Source: Macrotis lagotis (taxonomy: Eukaryota > Chordata > Mammalia > Peramelemorphia > Peramelidae). From it: a stretch of 64,000 nt of DNA. This document shows, in pieces, positions 25,101-33,515 of the stretch. Below the pieces are notes generated by a model. The model did not search any database and was not told the origin of the DNA. It worked only from the letters and a program-made list of their open reading frames with translations. Within the stretch, counting starts at the first letter, position 1. Every line of letters starts with the position of its first letter. The stretch is taken from positions 425,349,890 to 425,413,889 of the forward strand of contig NC_133658.1 in NCBI RefSeq assembly GCF_037893015.1. The letters run 5' to 3'. A program made the position numbers and the translations under genes.

Positions 25101-28100
25101 GTCCCATTCCAACCCAGACCCTCCCCAGCCTCGAGGGCGCAGCTCCGCACTGCCACCCCGCGGCCCGCCGGGAGAGCGCAGGTGCCGCAGCACAGCTCAA
25201 AGGTACCAAGTCCGGGACACATCCGAACCGCTTCCCTGGGGTCCGGGCTGAAGACATTTCTCGAGTGAGAGGTCTGGACCCCGGGGATCAAAGAATGATA
25301 AAAGCAGGGGCTTTTAGCCAGAAAAATCCAGCCTCATACTCTGTGTGTGACTAGAGGCAATTTAATTTGTTTCGCTTACACACTAAAAGAGGAACCTCCT
25401 ACAGGTTGTTGCAGGGACAAAAGGAGACAGTGCTTGGTAATTAATAACTACTCCTTTCCTTTCCTCTGTAAAACTGAGATAACAACATGCACCTCCCAGG
25501 GTCACTAGGAAGGTAAAATAATATTTGAAATATTCTTTGCAAAGCTGAAAATGCTACATAAATTCTAGTTATTACTGGTGGTATCATCATAATTTTAGTT
25601 TTTGTTTAGGTTTTTTTTTGCAAGGCAGTGGGGTTAAGCGGCTTGCCCAAAGCCACACAGCTAGGTAATTATTAAGTGTCTGAGGTCGGTTTTGAACTCG
25701 AGTATTCCTGACTCCAGGCCAGGTGCTTTATCCACTGTGCCACCTAGCCGCCCCTACTCGTTCATTTTTTTTAAAATTACGCAACCAGTGACCCAAGTCA
25801 CAAAGTAGTAAATCTCTGAGGCTGTATTTGAACTCAGGTCATCCCTGCTCCAGGGTCCCACCTCTATTACTTGTTGGTCGCTAAGATTCTGAAACAGTGG
25901 GTGGATGAGGCAAAGAGCTAAGTTTAGGCTTACAATTGTCTATCCAGGTGGAGTGAGCTGCATCAGGAGGGGGCTTCCTTCTTATTGCTGGTGATCTTCA
26001 AGTAGAGACTGGTACTGAGAGTTGCTATTTTATCCTTTTGGTGCATAGGTTGGACTATGATTGTGGCTACATCTCTTCCCCCTCTAAAATCCTGTGATTC
26101 TCTGATCTTATCTGCAGAATTTCATGCTGGTTATTATCTCACATTTATACAGAGGATGAAAACCTGCATTTTACATACATTATCTCATTTGATTTTCATA
26201 AAAGATCTTGTAAACCAGTTATTACCACCATTTTATAGATGGAGAAACTGATTTAGGACACAACCTCCAATCTTTTACTTCATCCATTGCTCTTCGGACC
26301 TGGGTTTCCTTTTTCTACAGCCATCTTCACTCATTCCACTGAACTAAAACCTCTCTCCCCATTCTCTCCATCTCTAGGACTGGGAATAGTAATCAAATCA
26401 AGATTATCTTTCTCAGTAGAACGTAGAGTCTCTCTATGATTCCACCCAAAACTTCCCTGAACAAAGAGCTCCCCTACATATATTATCTTCATTAGAATGT
26501 AAACTCAAGGGGCTAAGACACTGGCACAAACTAAGTCTTAAATACTTTTTCTTTCTTTCATTCATTTATTCATGTCACAAAGTTGGAGTTGGATTCCAAC
26601 TCAAACTTCCATCCTGACTAATACCACCTTTCTATCCATGAATGCCTTCAGAACAATAATAATCACTCAATGGTAAACTGAGTACTGAAAGGACTTCTGT
26701 GGTTATCTAATTTCAACCCCATAATTTTGTAGATAAGGAAATTGAGGCCCAGGGATCAAATGATTGGCACTAGGTTTGAACCCAGTTCCTTATTCCACAT
26801 CTAACACTATTACCAGAAAACCATAAATCACCTTCTAGAGCTCTTAGTTTGCCCCATCTTATAAAAAAGAGGCTGAGGGTGTCAGCCCATAGTCACAAGC
26901 ATTGCTTTCAGAGCTGGGATATGGGTTAAGTGATTTGCTCAGTCACACAACTGAGGCTGGATTTTAACTCAGGTCCTCCAGACTCCAGGCCTGGTGACCC
27001 CATGTTGTCCCCAGAAGACTTTTTAAAAAAGAAAAAAAAGGGGGGTGCCTATTCTTCAACCTAATCTTAGAAAGCTGCCCAAGGTCACACAGCTAGCATG
27101 TCATCAGTACAAAGTGAACCCAGATCTTTCTTTATCAAGATGCCCACTGCCTGGTACGGTTTTGCATGAAGACATGCAGAGCTGTATCACAGTTTCTGTG
27201 CTAGATTATGGTTTAGTCTGAGGAGTAAAAAGAAATGTCGTCTTAAATCTCCATTTGGTGAGTTCTCCATGTACCGATTCTGGGCTTGGGCAAGAATAAT
27301 CATTCTATGTGCATATGTGTGTATGGGGCAGTGTAGGGATGGGACAAAGTATTGGGGTGAGATGGGCAAATCACTTTACCTAATCCTCAAGGTTTTCTCA
27401 CCTGTAAAATAGGGCTGATTCCTAGTCTAATAGGCAAAGCATAAGAAAGAGCTTTGAACACTGGAAAGCATTTGTGAAAGCAGTCACTATGGTATCTAAT
27501 CCAGCATGGATCTCCTTGCCATGGAGATAACAGACTAGCTGAGGAAACAGAAAATACACATTCCCATAAAGAACCAAATAAATGGTCTTCACTGAAAAAT
27601 CTCTTACCTCAAAATAACAACTTTTCGGAATGACCTGGGTTCTAGACCCAGTTGTGTGTTAGGCAAGTCACTTTAAATTCTGCAAACCTCAGTTTTATCA
27701 TCCATTCAAATGGGAATAACAAGGGCTGTCATTTGTAAGGTGCTTTATATATATTATTTCATTTGGCCCTTATAAGAATTCTGTAAAGAAGGGACATTAT
27801 TTTTAAGAGATGAGGAAATTTAATTGAATAAATGATGCCCATGAACTTATGGCAGAGATGGGAATTGAATCCAATTCTCTAGACTCCAAGTTCAGAATTC
27901 TACATACAAGCTGTTTCACAATTCTATAGTATTAATTTAACTATTATTAAAAAAAACTTTGGAGGCAATCAGGATTAAGTGACTTGCCCAAGGTCAGATG
28001 GCTAGTAAATGGTGTGAGGTCATATTTGAACTCAGTACCAATTTAATCTTTTTTTTGGGGGGGGTGTTGCAAGACAATGGGGTCACACAGCTAGGTAATA

Positions 28101-31100
28101 AGTGTCTGGGGTCAAATTTCAACTCCTGAAAGACTTGGTCCGAGCTCTATCCACTGTGCCACCTAGCTGTGGCCCCCCTTCATTTAACTTTTTTTTAGGG
28201 TTTGTTTTTTTTTTGCAAAGCAAATGGGGTTAAGTGGCTTGCCCAAGGCCACACAGCTAGGTGTCTGAGACAGGATTTGAACCCAGGTACTCCTGACTCC
28301 AGGGGTGGTGCTTTATCCACTGTACCACCTAGCCAACCCCCCTCCTTCATTTAATCTTAAAGAATGGAGCATTTCCTTAGGATGATGCTTAAGTAGGTAG
28401 TTAATATTAATAATAAGCTTAATAATTATTCCTATTTTGCAACAGAAAAAACTATATTGAAGCCAGGCCTCCTGATTCTAAGTTTAGAACTCAATTTTTT
28501 TGTTTATCTTTTTAAAATTACCTAGCCGTGTGGTTGTGCTAGTCACTTAACCACCCCCCCCCAAAAGAAAAGAAATACATATGCATGCATAGTCTAGCAA
28601 AACAAATTCAAAATAGATTTGTATCTCCTGTGCTCTAAATCTATCACTTTTTTGGTCTGGAGGTGGAAAGTCCTATGGATATGGATAGTCACTGAACAGG
28701 TTTCAAAATTCTTTAGATTTATACTATATAAATAGTTTTTGTTCTATTCATTCCATTATCAGTTTACAAAAGTCTTTGAAATTATGTTTCTACAGTTGTT
28801 CTGACTCTTCTGACTTTACCTCTTATTAATTTTGTATAAATCCACATCTCTTTGAAACCATGAACTTCCTCATTACCATACAATACTAATATACATTAAC
28901 TTAACTGAATTATTCGGCTGATCCTCAATTAAAGGCTATCTCTTTAGTTTCCAATTTTTCTCACTGTTATAAATTAAGACTTTTTCTTTGCTTTGGGGAG
29001 GGTTGAGGAACAGGTTACTGACCTGGCAGCAGTACAGCTGAGCCAAAAGGTGGTCACTTTTTCCCCAAGTGGTACATACCTTTCACAGACCCACTAACAT
29101 TTATCACTTATCATTTTGTTCTGCTGGACTAGTCTAAGAACTAGAAATACTTGTTCTATCTAACCCACAGGATTTATTTGAATTTCAAAGACAAGTGTGG
29201 CTTTTGAGGGAAAAGTTGATAATGTTATGCAATGTGACATCCTAGAATCCTAGATTTAGGGTGAGTGGTCAATTAATCCTGATTAAATCCCTAATTTAAA
29301 AGATGAGAAAATGGAACCCCAGAAAAGTTGTGACTAGCCCAAACTCCCCTAGGTTAGTTGATTCATCTCTGTATTTCCTCCCTGCAGCCAGCCTCAGCCC
29401 ACATCATTCATTGGCTGGCTTGGACCTCGGGGCCCAGTTTGGCTTGGACCAAGTTCCTTTGAACCATCTGTGCCAGCAGACACATTGCTATCCCAGATAG
29501 TGTGTTTAGGTAGGAGAAACTTTCAACTTTTTGTTGTTCAGTCTTGTCCAAGTCTTTGTCACCCTATTTGGGAGTTTTCTTGGCAAAGATACTAGACACT
29601 AGAGTTTCTTTCCCTTATTTTACAGATGATAAATTGAGGCAAATAGGGTTGTGATTTGCCCAAGGTCACTCAGCTAGGCAATTATTATGTGTCTGAGGCC
29701 AGATTTGATCTCAGGTCCTCCTGACTCCAAGGCTGGCATTCTATCCACTATGCCACCTAGCTGCTCCTGAGGTTGGATCTGAACTCAGGAAGATGTCAAC
29801 CTGACTTCAAATTCTGTGCTTTACCCACAGCAGTTTTTTACTAAACTTCCTTGAAAACCTCAAAAAAACCTACCTCTTTTAGGGCTTAGAGTAATAGCAA
29901 TTACAACCATTTATCAAAATTGAGGCTGGATCATAGAATTTATATATTAAATTATGTTATAACATATGACATAATAAAATATAGGATCAAAGGGATCTTT
30001 TAGAAAATCATAACATGTTACAATTTAGATACAGTTTAAAATATAGAAAAAGTCTGGGGCAGGAGACCTGGATAATATGATCTGGTTTCCAGTTTAGCAA
30101 GGACTCTTACTAGGTGTATGAATTTATAGGCAAATACCTAAACCACGGTGAGCTTAAGTTACCTCTTCTTTAAAATGGGTATAGAGGGGCAGCTACATGG
30201 TGCAGTGGATAGAGCACTGGCCTTGGAGTCAGGAGGACCTGAGTTCAAATCCGGCCTTAGACACTTAATAATTACCTAGCTGTGTGGCCTTGGGCAAGAC
30301 ACTTAACTCCATTGCCCTGCAAAATAAATAAATAAAATCCTAAAAAAAAAAAAGAAATAAAATGAGTATAGCATCTGCACAAAGTATACAGTGTTAGTTT
30401 TCAGGAAGTCAATTTTAAACACTAAAGTACCAAATGTCAGCTACTGTTATTTGACAGATGGGGCATCCAAGGTTCAAAGAAAATGTGTCATTTGTCTACA
30501 TGGAGTCAGTTAGGATCAATGGCCCAGTAAGAAGCCAAGTTTCCTAACTTCTAGACCAGGGATCTTCCTAGTATAATTGTGCTGCCTCACTTATCAATGA
30601 ACAAGCAGATCTGCCTATATCAGTAGTCTCCAAAAGGCAGTTTTTGTTATAATTTTAAACATTTATTTCTTTTGGAGTCTTTACTATAACATTACTATTT
30701 TCCTATAGGAGGTACAGCATTTTAAGTTCTTCTGATCTTACCAGTAGCCCTAAACAGATGAGAAACTGAGGGCCAAAGAAGGAAGGCAATATGTCCAAGT
30801 AGCACAAAACACAAGTCTTTGGTACCATCCAAGCCTCCTTCAGCTTTCCAAACTCTCCTCTGGACTTGACAGGGGATTATGGGACATGGATTCTAACCCT
30901 GCCTCTTATGTTATTCAACATAAATCTGACAAATAGTGGTGCTGATCTCTATAGGATATACCAAAAGTCAGTTTATATTTACACTCTCATTTGTTCTTCA
31001 AAACTGTGAGTGGCCACTATAGGTAATAGTTTCATTTTAAAGATGAGAAAACTGAGGCTCAGTCAGATTAGTCTCATTTGAATTCAAGTCTCTTTTCAGC

Positions 31101-32983
31101 CCTGACATCTCAAAGTTGGTATTATTCCTTATTTAAAGAAAGCAAATTACATTGGCAGCTAGAAGTGGGGAGGACTGGCAAAGTTCTCTATACTCTCTTC
31201 CTCTTTCAACAATTTAATGGTTAACTATTAGTTTGTTCCACCCTATAAATTTTTTATACCTATTTATGAAAGGTAGGGTATTACAGAAGAAACTGTATTA
31301 GGCTTAGAATGAAGGAGACATAATAAAAAACTATTTATCCCCTTGGCTACTTCCTACTGCCCTCATCACCACTAGCTGTCTTACCTAGCCAGGAGGACCA
31401 CTCTTGGTTATCTCACCATCTCTACCACTGATTGTCTTTTCTGGGTCAATGAAAAGTGACAACTGCCATGTGCTGGGAGGTCAGAATCTCTCAACTCAAT
31501 GTCCTCTTGACTCCCAGAAACTGCTACAAAGCAAACACTTTGGAAATCTTGAGGCTGAGAGTGTTTCTGGTAAAGAAAATACCATGTAGCTGAGCTGATG
31601 AAAAGGGATTCTTGCTACCACTGTAGGAGAAGGGCCAAAATGCAGGCTGAACAGCAACGATCCAAATGCCAAGAAGTGGAAGGGGGCAACTCCTCTCTCT
31701 CTGTCTCTCTCTGAAGGTGAACTCATGCTAGATCAATACTTGGTTTATGGCTCACCAAGGAGCCCATAGAAAAGAAAAACCAATTCTTAAAAGACATAAT
31801 ACGGTCACTGTCCAAAATCTGGAGCAAATAACAGCCTGGGCATGGAGGTATCATGTGGCTCTCCTGCAAAGACTCTAAATTCTGGCTTCTTTTGCCAGTC
31901 CTCCCCACTTCTAGCTGCCAATGTAATTTGCTTTCTTTACATAAGGAATAATACCAACTTTGAGATGTCAGGGATGAAAAAAAGGCTGACAGAGAGAGGA
32001 CTTGTGTGACCTTATCTCACGTTGGTCCCTTCATGACTTAGGTTAAAAGTATTAGATGCTGTTTTCAATTCTAAATTCTATCACAGCAGCCTTTTTATTT
32101 GACTTCCTCCCCCCCCCATTTCTGGCTGAAAATACTTGAAATTATATAAATTCTGAAGACGGGGAACATAGACATTTCTTGATTTTAAGTTAGAGCCTGG
32201 CAGAGTTGTCTCCTCAGTTTATATGTACACTGTGTGTGTGTGTGTGGGGGGGGGGGGGTTGTTGGTTGAAAATCCATCCTGCTCATGCTTCAAGAAAGTT
32301 CTGGAGCTCTTGCCAGAGACTTTGCTCAGAGTGGAGGAGCTTCAGACAGGAAGTCCATTCTTCCTGTGATCCGCGGTCAGGAACCCCAGCCTCTCCTGCA
32401 CCCCTCCACCTTCTGCTTCCAAATCCTTTTGGGCCGGCCGGGGGCTCCTGGAAGTCTGGGTCCCACGGGTCGGGCCGGGCGGGGGGGGGGGCTCAGCCCC
32501 TCCTCGCCCTCTCCATTTCAGGACTATGGGTTTCCAATTCGGAGCGAAGTGCCTGGGCGCCCAGGCCCCGCGCGCGCTCCTGCCTCCTTCCGCGGCCCGG
32601 GCCGGCCCAGGTGAGCGGAGCCGCCACCGAGCCGGCGCCCCCCCGGCGAGTCCCGGGGCCCGGCCCGCAGCCAGCCCAGGCTGAAGGGGCGGGAGGGCCG
32701 CGGGGGCAACAAAAGGCAGGAGGGTCCTCCCCCGCTCGGGGGGCCCGGGCACGCGGGGGGCGCGGCTGCGGAGGCTCCCGCCCCGCCTATTGTTCTCCCG
32801 GAGCGGCCCGGCTCCCGCCCGCGCCAAGGCCCGCGCCTGCTCCCAGCGCCGCCCCGGGCCCGGCGGGCCCGAGGAGGGGGCGCACGTGGAGCCGGTGCGG
32901 GCACGGCCGCTCTCCGCAACCACCCCCTGCGGCCCCGGCCCGTACTCACCCCCAGCGCATCCCGCCAAGAAGTCGAGCGCCAT
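12404..32983 (-). CDS. SLC25A29: Mitochondrial basic amino acid carrier, 4 coding exons
   Basis: Inner-mitochondrial-membrane carrier of the SLC25 family. The family member SLC25A29 is known to transport arginine, lysine and ornithine. The joined exons (32983-32950, 19305-19262, 14510-14427, 13135-12404) give 78+84+732 nt, that is 297 codons plus TAA. All introns are GT-AG: phase 1 after exon 1, phase 0 after exons 2 and 3. The three SLC25 signatures are visible: PFDTVKVR (residues 21-28), PMELAKTR (112-119) and PMDVIKSR (213-220). The atypical second motif with Glu in place of Asp, and the C-terminal PSSL, are SLC25A29 hallmarks. By recollection, human is 303 residues. Here the loop after the second motif is about 4 longer and the C-tail about 10 shorter, which accounts for the difference. 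No frame damage is seen. Confidence 0.96.
13388..13541 (-). repeat. Short CORE-SINE in intron 3
   Basis: Poly-T, GTAAGGCAGTAGGGTTTTAA, CACACAGCTAGGTAATTAAG and TGCCACCTAGCCGCCCC. It lies in sense with the host gene. Confidence 0.9.
13905..14140 (+). repeat. L2 LINE 3' end in intron 3
   Basis: TTTAAATCCCAATTAAAATT through GATTGTAAACTCCTTGAGGG, CAGGGACTATCTTTTGCCTC and AGTGCCTGGCAC is the typical L2 terminus. Confidence 0.7.
14147..14310 (-). repeat. Long CORE-SINE in intron 3, diverged
   Basis: 'TCAGTTACATCCTACTCTTTATGAACCC' type start, TTTTTCTTGGCAAGATTCTA and CAACAGGGTTAAGTGGCTTA. It ends about 120 bp before the exon 3 donor. Confidence 0.7.
14427..14510 (-). CDS. SLC25A29: SLC25A29 coding exon 3
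   Basis: 84 nt between acceptor TTTGTTTTAG and donor GTAAGTAATA. It encodes residues 27-54, VRLQVQNVEKPLYRG onward to SIIKQES, completing the first carrier signature begun in exon 2. Both splice phases are 0. Too short to stand out as a reading frame. Confidence 0.96.
14749..14851 (-). repeat. Short CORE-SINE with internal deletion, intron 2
   Basis: Both ends are present (TTTGCAAGGCAAATGGGG; CACCACCTAGCCG), but about 45 bp between GCTAGGTAACT and GCTTTATCCACTA is missing. Confidence 0.87.
14852..16376. other. Intron 2 sequence without recognised element
   Basis: AT-rich intron. Short frames in both directions show no domain. Confidence 0.4.
16377..16389. repeat. C13 homopolymer
   Basis: Uninterrupted run of 13 C in intron 2. 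Confidence 0.95.
16775..16790. repeat. G16 homopolymer
   Basis: Sixteen consecutive G, 385 bp after the C13 run. On the transcribed strand these are opposite homopolymers and could pair. Confidence 0.95.
17170..17325 (+). repeat. MIR-type SINE
   Basis: TCAGGACACCTAGGTTTAGA, TGCCACTTATTAGCTGGCCA, AGGCAATTCACCTCTCTAAG and CCTCAGTTTCTTCACCTGTA in MIR order. Confidence 0.75.
17657..17671. repeat. G15 homopolymer
   Basis: Fifteen consecutive G in intron 2. Confidence 0.95.
17672..19261. other. Intron 2 sequence, mostly unassigned
   Basis: A weak MIR-like CTCAGCTTCAGTTTCCTCTT lies near 17950. Nothing else recognised up to the exon 2 donor. Confidence 0.4.
19262..19305 (-). CDS. SLC25A29: SLC25A29 coding exon 2
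   Basis: 44 nt between acceptor AATCCTCATAG and donor GTGAGGTTTT. With the last base of exon 1 it encodes GAAGVLVGHPFDTVK (residues 12-26), which includes the Pro-x-Asp-x-x-Lys of the first carrier repeat. Confidence 0.96.
19496..19688 (-). repeat. Long CORE-SINE, antisense, with G11 run at its start
   Basis: After a G11 tract come AGCTCATTTTACAAATGAG, ACAGGGTTAAATGTCTCACC and ATTCTATCCACTGA. The poly-T start is partly replaced by G. Confidence 0.82.
19812..19978 (-). repeat. Long CORE-SINE, antisense, 3' (head) truncated
   Basis: TTTTTCCTTGGCAAAGGCAC, TTTTGCCATTTCCTTCTTAG, CAGGAAACTGAGGTAAATTA and TGACTTGCCCAGGATCACAT. It loses homology before the tRNA-like head. Confidence 0.82.
19981..20090 (+). 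repeat. MIR-type SINE fragment
   Basis: AGTGACCCTGAGCAAGTTAC, CTCTCTGGGCCCGTTTCTTC and TGACCTGAGGTCTCATTCAA match the MIR 3' half. Confidence 0.65.
20100..20235 (+). repeat. L2-like fragment
   Basis: CTTCTCTGCCCAGGAACATA and ATTCCTCCTTTAAAGTGTAA resemble L2 3' sequence. Weak. Confidence 0.35.
20236..20440 (+). repeat. MIR-related SINE
   Basis: TAGACAGACTACTGGACTGG, AAGGCACTTAATTTCTGTCT, AAAATGGGAATAAG and TTGTGAGGATCACATGAGAG follow a MIR with 3' extension. Confidence 0.55.
20441..21296. other. Intron 1 sequence without recognised element
   Basis: Nothing recognised. Confidence 0.35.
21297..21515 (+). repeat. Long CORE-SINE, sense
   Basis: A clear sense copy: AGGTAGTATAGTAGATAGAA, CTGAGTTCAAATATGACCTC, AAGTCACTTAACCTTGTTTG, AAGGAAATGGCAAATCACTC and TTTGCCAAGAAAACCCCAGA. 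It shows how the long form joins the CORE to a TTTGCCAAGAAAACC tail. Confidence 0.9.
21690..22020 (+). mobile_element. Candidate ERV 5' LTR (U3 3' part, R, U5)
   Basis: Contains AATAAA (from 21962) in GTTTGTGAATAAAATGCAC, then a T-rich U5-like stretch ending ATTTATAACA. A primer-binding-site-like TGGAGCC begins 3 nt later. The 5' end is not fixed because no flanking duplication was found. It is antisense to SLC25A29, as intronic proviruses often are. Could instead be another promoterless repeat. Confidence 0.5.
22024..22041 (+). other. Candidate retroviral primer-binding site
   Basis: TGGAGCCTTGTGCCATCT begins three bases after the CA that would end the LTR. Position and the initial TGG fit a primer-binding site. 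I cannot name the tRNA. Confidence 0.35.
22042..22660 (+). mobile_element. Candidate ERV untranslated leader
   Basis: Purine-rich sequence (GAAGCCCCAGAAGAGACAGG, GGAAACTTCGGTTTTTATC, CTAGATAAGAGGCC) of the kind that follows the primer site in class I endogenous retroviruses. No gag, pol or env frame is readable downstream, so this is a degraded or truncated copy. Confidence 0.35.
22732..22895 (-). repeat. Short CORE-SINE, antisense
   Basis: Full-length: poly-T, 'GGGGTTAAGTGGCTTGCCCAAGG', AGCTAGGTAATTATTAAGTG and TGTGCCACCTAGCCGCCCC. There is a small duplication near the T-rich start. Confidence 0.92.
22896..24660. other. Intron 1, unassigned, possibly residual ERV
   Basis: GT/AG-rich sequence on the plus strand with no reading frame longer than about 75 codons. 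The first part (to about 23300) keeps the purine-rich style of the ERV leader. A SINE tail remnant ('AAAATCACTTAATCCCATGGC') lies near 24540. Confidence 0.35.
24780..25270. promoter_or_regulatory. Isolated GC-rich, promoter-like island in intron 1
   Basis: About 500 bp of GC-rich, CpG-containing DNA in otherwise AT-rich intron. Motifs: TGATGTCACGTG (24884-24895, E-box/CRE-like), GC box GGGGCGG (25036-25042), ETS-type CACTTCCGGGT (25058-25068) and CCGCCCCC (25081-25088). Overlapping frames on both strands (up to 182 codons on minus) look compositional. Promoter function is inferred. It could be an alternative SLC25A29 promoter, an enhancer or a non-coding RNA start. Confidence 0.45.
25603..25756 (-). 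repeat. Short CORE-SINE, antisense
   Basis: TTTTTTTTGCAAGGCAGTGG, GGGTTAAGCGGCTTGCCCAA, TAATTATTAAGTGTCTGAGG and TGTGCCACCTAGCCGCCCCT. Full length. Confidence 0.93.
26140..26265 (-). repeat. MIR-type SINE, antisense
   Basis: TTTTACATACATTATCTCAT, TTGATTTTCATAAAAGATCT and CATTTTATAGATGGAGAAAC. Confidence 0.65.
26271..26699. other. Intron 1, mostly unassigned
   Basis: A weak L2-like ATTAGAATGTAAACTCAAGG occurs near 26490. No other element is recognised. Confidence 0.35.
26700..26810 (-). repeat. MIR-type SINE, antisense
   Basis: TTTGTAGATAAGGAAATTGAGGCCC-type block and GGTTTGAACCCAGTTCCTTA. Confidence 0.55.
26880..27010 (-). repeat. CORE-SINE remnant, antisense
   Basis: GGGTTAAGTGATTTGCTCAG, CACACAACTGAGGCTGGATT and ACTCCAGGCCTGGTGAC. 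Confidence 0.6.
27610..27690 (+). repeat. MIR-type SINE fragment
   Basis: TGACCTGGGTTCTAGACCCA, TTAGGCAAGTCACTTTAAAT and CCTCAGTTTTATCATCC. Confidence 0.6.
27740..27900 (-). repeat. MIR-type SINE, antisense
   Basis: GGTGCTTTATATATATTATT, GGGACATTATTTTTAAGAGA and TGAGGAAATTTAATTG preserve the antisense MIR order. Confidence 0.5.
27946..28048 (-). repeat. CORE-SINE, antisense, truncated
   Basis: TTGGAGGCAATCAGGATTAA, GTGACTTGCCCAAGGTCAGA and ATATTTGAACTCAGTACC. First of three consecutive antisense SINEs. Confidence 0.75.
28051..28178 (-). repeat. Short CORE-SINE, antisense, internally deleted
   Basis: TTGCAAGACAATGGGGTCAC jumps straight to ACACAGCTAGG, losing ~25 bp. It ends TGCCACCTAGCTGTGGCCC. 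A G-run replaces part of the poly-T. Confidence 0.85.
28190..28342 (-). repeat. Short CORE-SINE with target-site duplication
   Basis: TTTGCAAAGCAAATGGGG through TGTACCACCTAGCC, lacking TAATTATTAA in the CORE. CTTCATTTAA flanks both sides (about 28179 and about 28346), which marks it as a separate insertion. Confidence 0.9.
28560..28985 (-). repeat. L1 3' region, antisense
   Basis: Diverged antisense L1: 'TGGTCTGGAGGTGGAAAG', TCATTACCATACAATACTAA and TTTCCAATTTTTCTCACTGT follow the order of the fuller copies at 49.8-50.3 kb. Confidence 0.55.
28990..29527. other. Intron 1 sequence without recognised element
   Basis: No gene or repeat recognised. Confidence 0.35.
29528..29769 (-). repeat. Long CORE-SINE, antisense, full length
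   Basis: TTTTTGTTGTTCAGTCTTGT, GGAGTTTTCTTGGCAAAGAT, TTTACAGATGATAAATTGAG, GCAATTATTATGTGTCTGAG and ATGCCACCTAGCTGCTCCT. It is the best full-length long-form copy in this part. Confidence 0.92.
30185..30358 (+). repeat. Short CORE-SINE with target-site duplication
   Basis: GGGGCAGCTACATGGTGCAG to a tail with AAATAAATAAATAAAATCC. Flanked by AAAATGGGTATAG (30172-30184) and AAAATGAGTATAG (30359-30371), one mismatch. Confidence 0.93.
30372..32200. other. Intron 1 sequence, largely unassigned
   Basis: Apart from a short antisense MIR-like AAGATGAGAAAACTGAGGCT near 31040 and a C9 run (32109-32117), I recognise nothing. Frames of 61-76 codons show no domain. Confidence 0.35.
32231..32258. repeat. 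(TG)n followed by G13
   Basis: About 15 bp of TG repeat runs directly into 13 G, just before the CpG island begins. Confidence 0.95.
32950..32983 (-). CDS. SLC25A29: SLC25A29 coding exon 1
   Basis: 34 nt: ATG in the context GGCCATGG (G at -3 and +4), encoding MALDFLAGCAG plus the first base of the next codon, then donor GTGAGTACG. The N-terminal peptide is characteristic of SLC25A29, and there is no cleavable presequence, as expected for the carrier family. Confidence 0.95.
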
Positions 32984-33268
32984 GGCCGGCCTGTCCCCCG
33001 CCGCCCGCTGCGGCGCGGCCTCTCCTCCTCGCCGCCTCCCACCCGCGGCTCCCGGGGCCGCGCGCCTCCGGGTGCCGAGTCTGCGCCGCCCGCCCCCTGC
33101 CCCCGTGGGGCCTCCGGCCGGGCCGCGCCGCTGCGGAGGGAAGGGCGATGGCAGCGAGCGGCCCCCGGCCCAGCCCGGCCCAGCCCGCGCCGCCACGCAG
33201 AGGAAGCCGAGCCGGGCGCCGAGCTCCTCCGGGCTGCTCTCCGGCCCCGGCGGGGAGGGGGAGCCGCA

Positions 33269-33274
33269 GCCAAT
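33269..33274 (-). promoter_or_regulatory. CCAAT box (NF-Y type)
   Basis: GCCAATCAG on the plus strand, i.e. inverted relative to the gene, about 290 bp upstream of the ATG. The flanking CAG fits an NF-Y site. Function is inferred. Confidence 0.5.
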
Positions 33275-33328
33275 CAGCCGGCGGGGCGCGGACAACACCC
33301 CGGGCCGGGCCCCGAGCTCCGAGCCCCG

Positions 33329-33333
33329 ATTGG
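33329..33333 (-). promoter_or_regulatory. Second CCAAT box
   Basis: GATTGGCTGG on the plus strand reads CCAGCCAATC toward the gene, about 350 bp upstream of the ATG and 55 bp from the first box in opposite orientation. Confidence 0.5.
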
Positions 33334-33515
33334 CTGGGAGGCCCCGCGGCCCCGCGAGGCGAGAGGCGGACGTGGCGGGCGCGGCTGGCAGGGGGTGGGG
33401 GCCTCGGGGGCGGCGGCAGACAAAGGAGCGGCTCTGTGCGGGCGGACCCGGGCGAACCCCCGGATGGGGCCCCGAGGGCAGGCTGGAGTGTAAAGCGCGG
33501 GCGGCACTGGCCCGG

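Noticed and set aside
24743..25291. 182-codon minus-strand frame in the intron 1 GC-rich island
   Set aside because: No domain, overlaps other frames on both strands, and composition alone explains the lack of stops. I kept the region only as a possible regulatory island.
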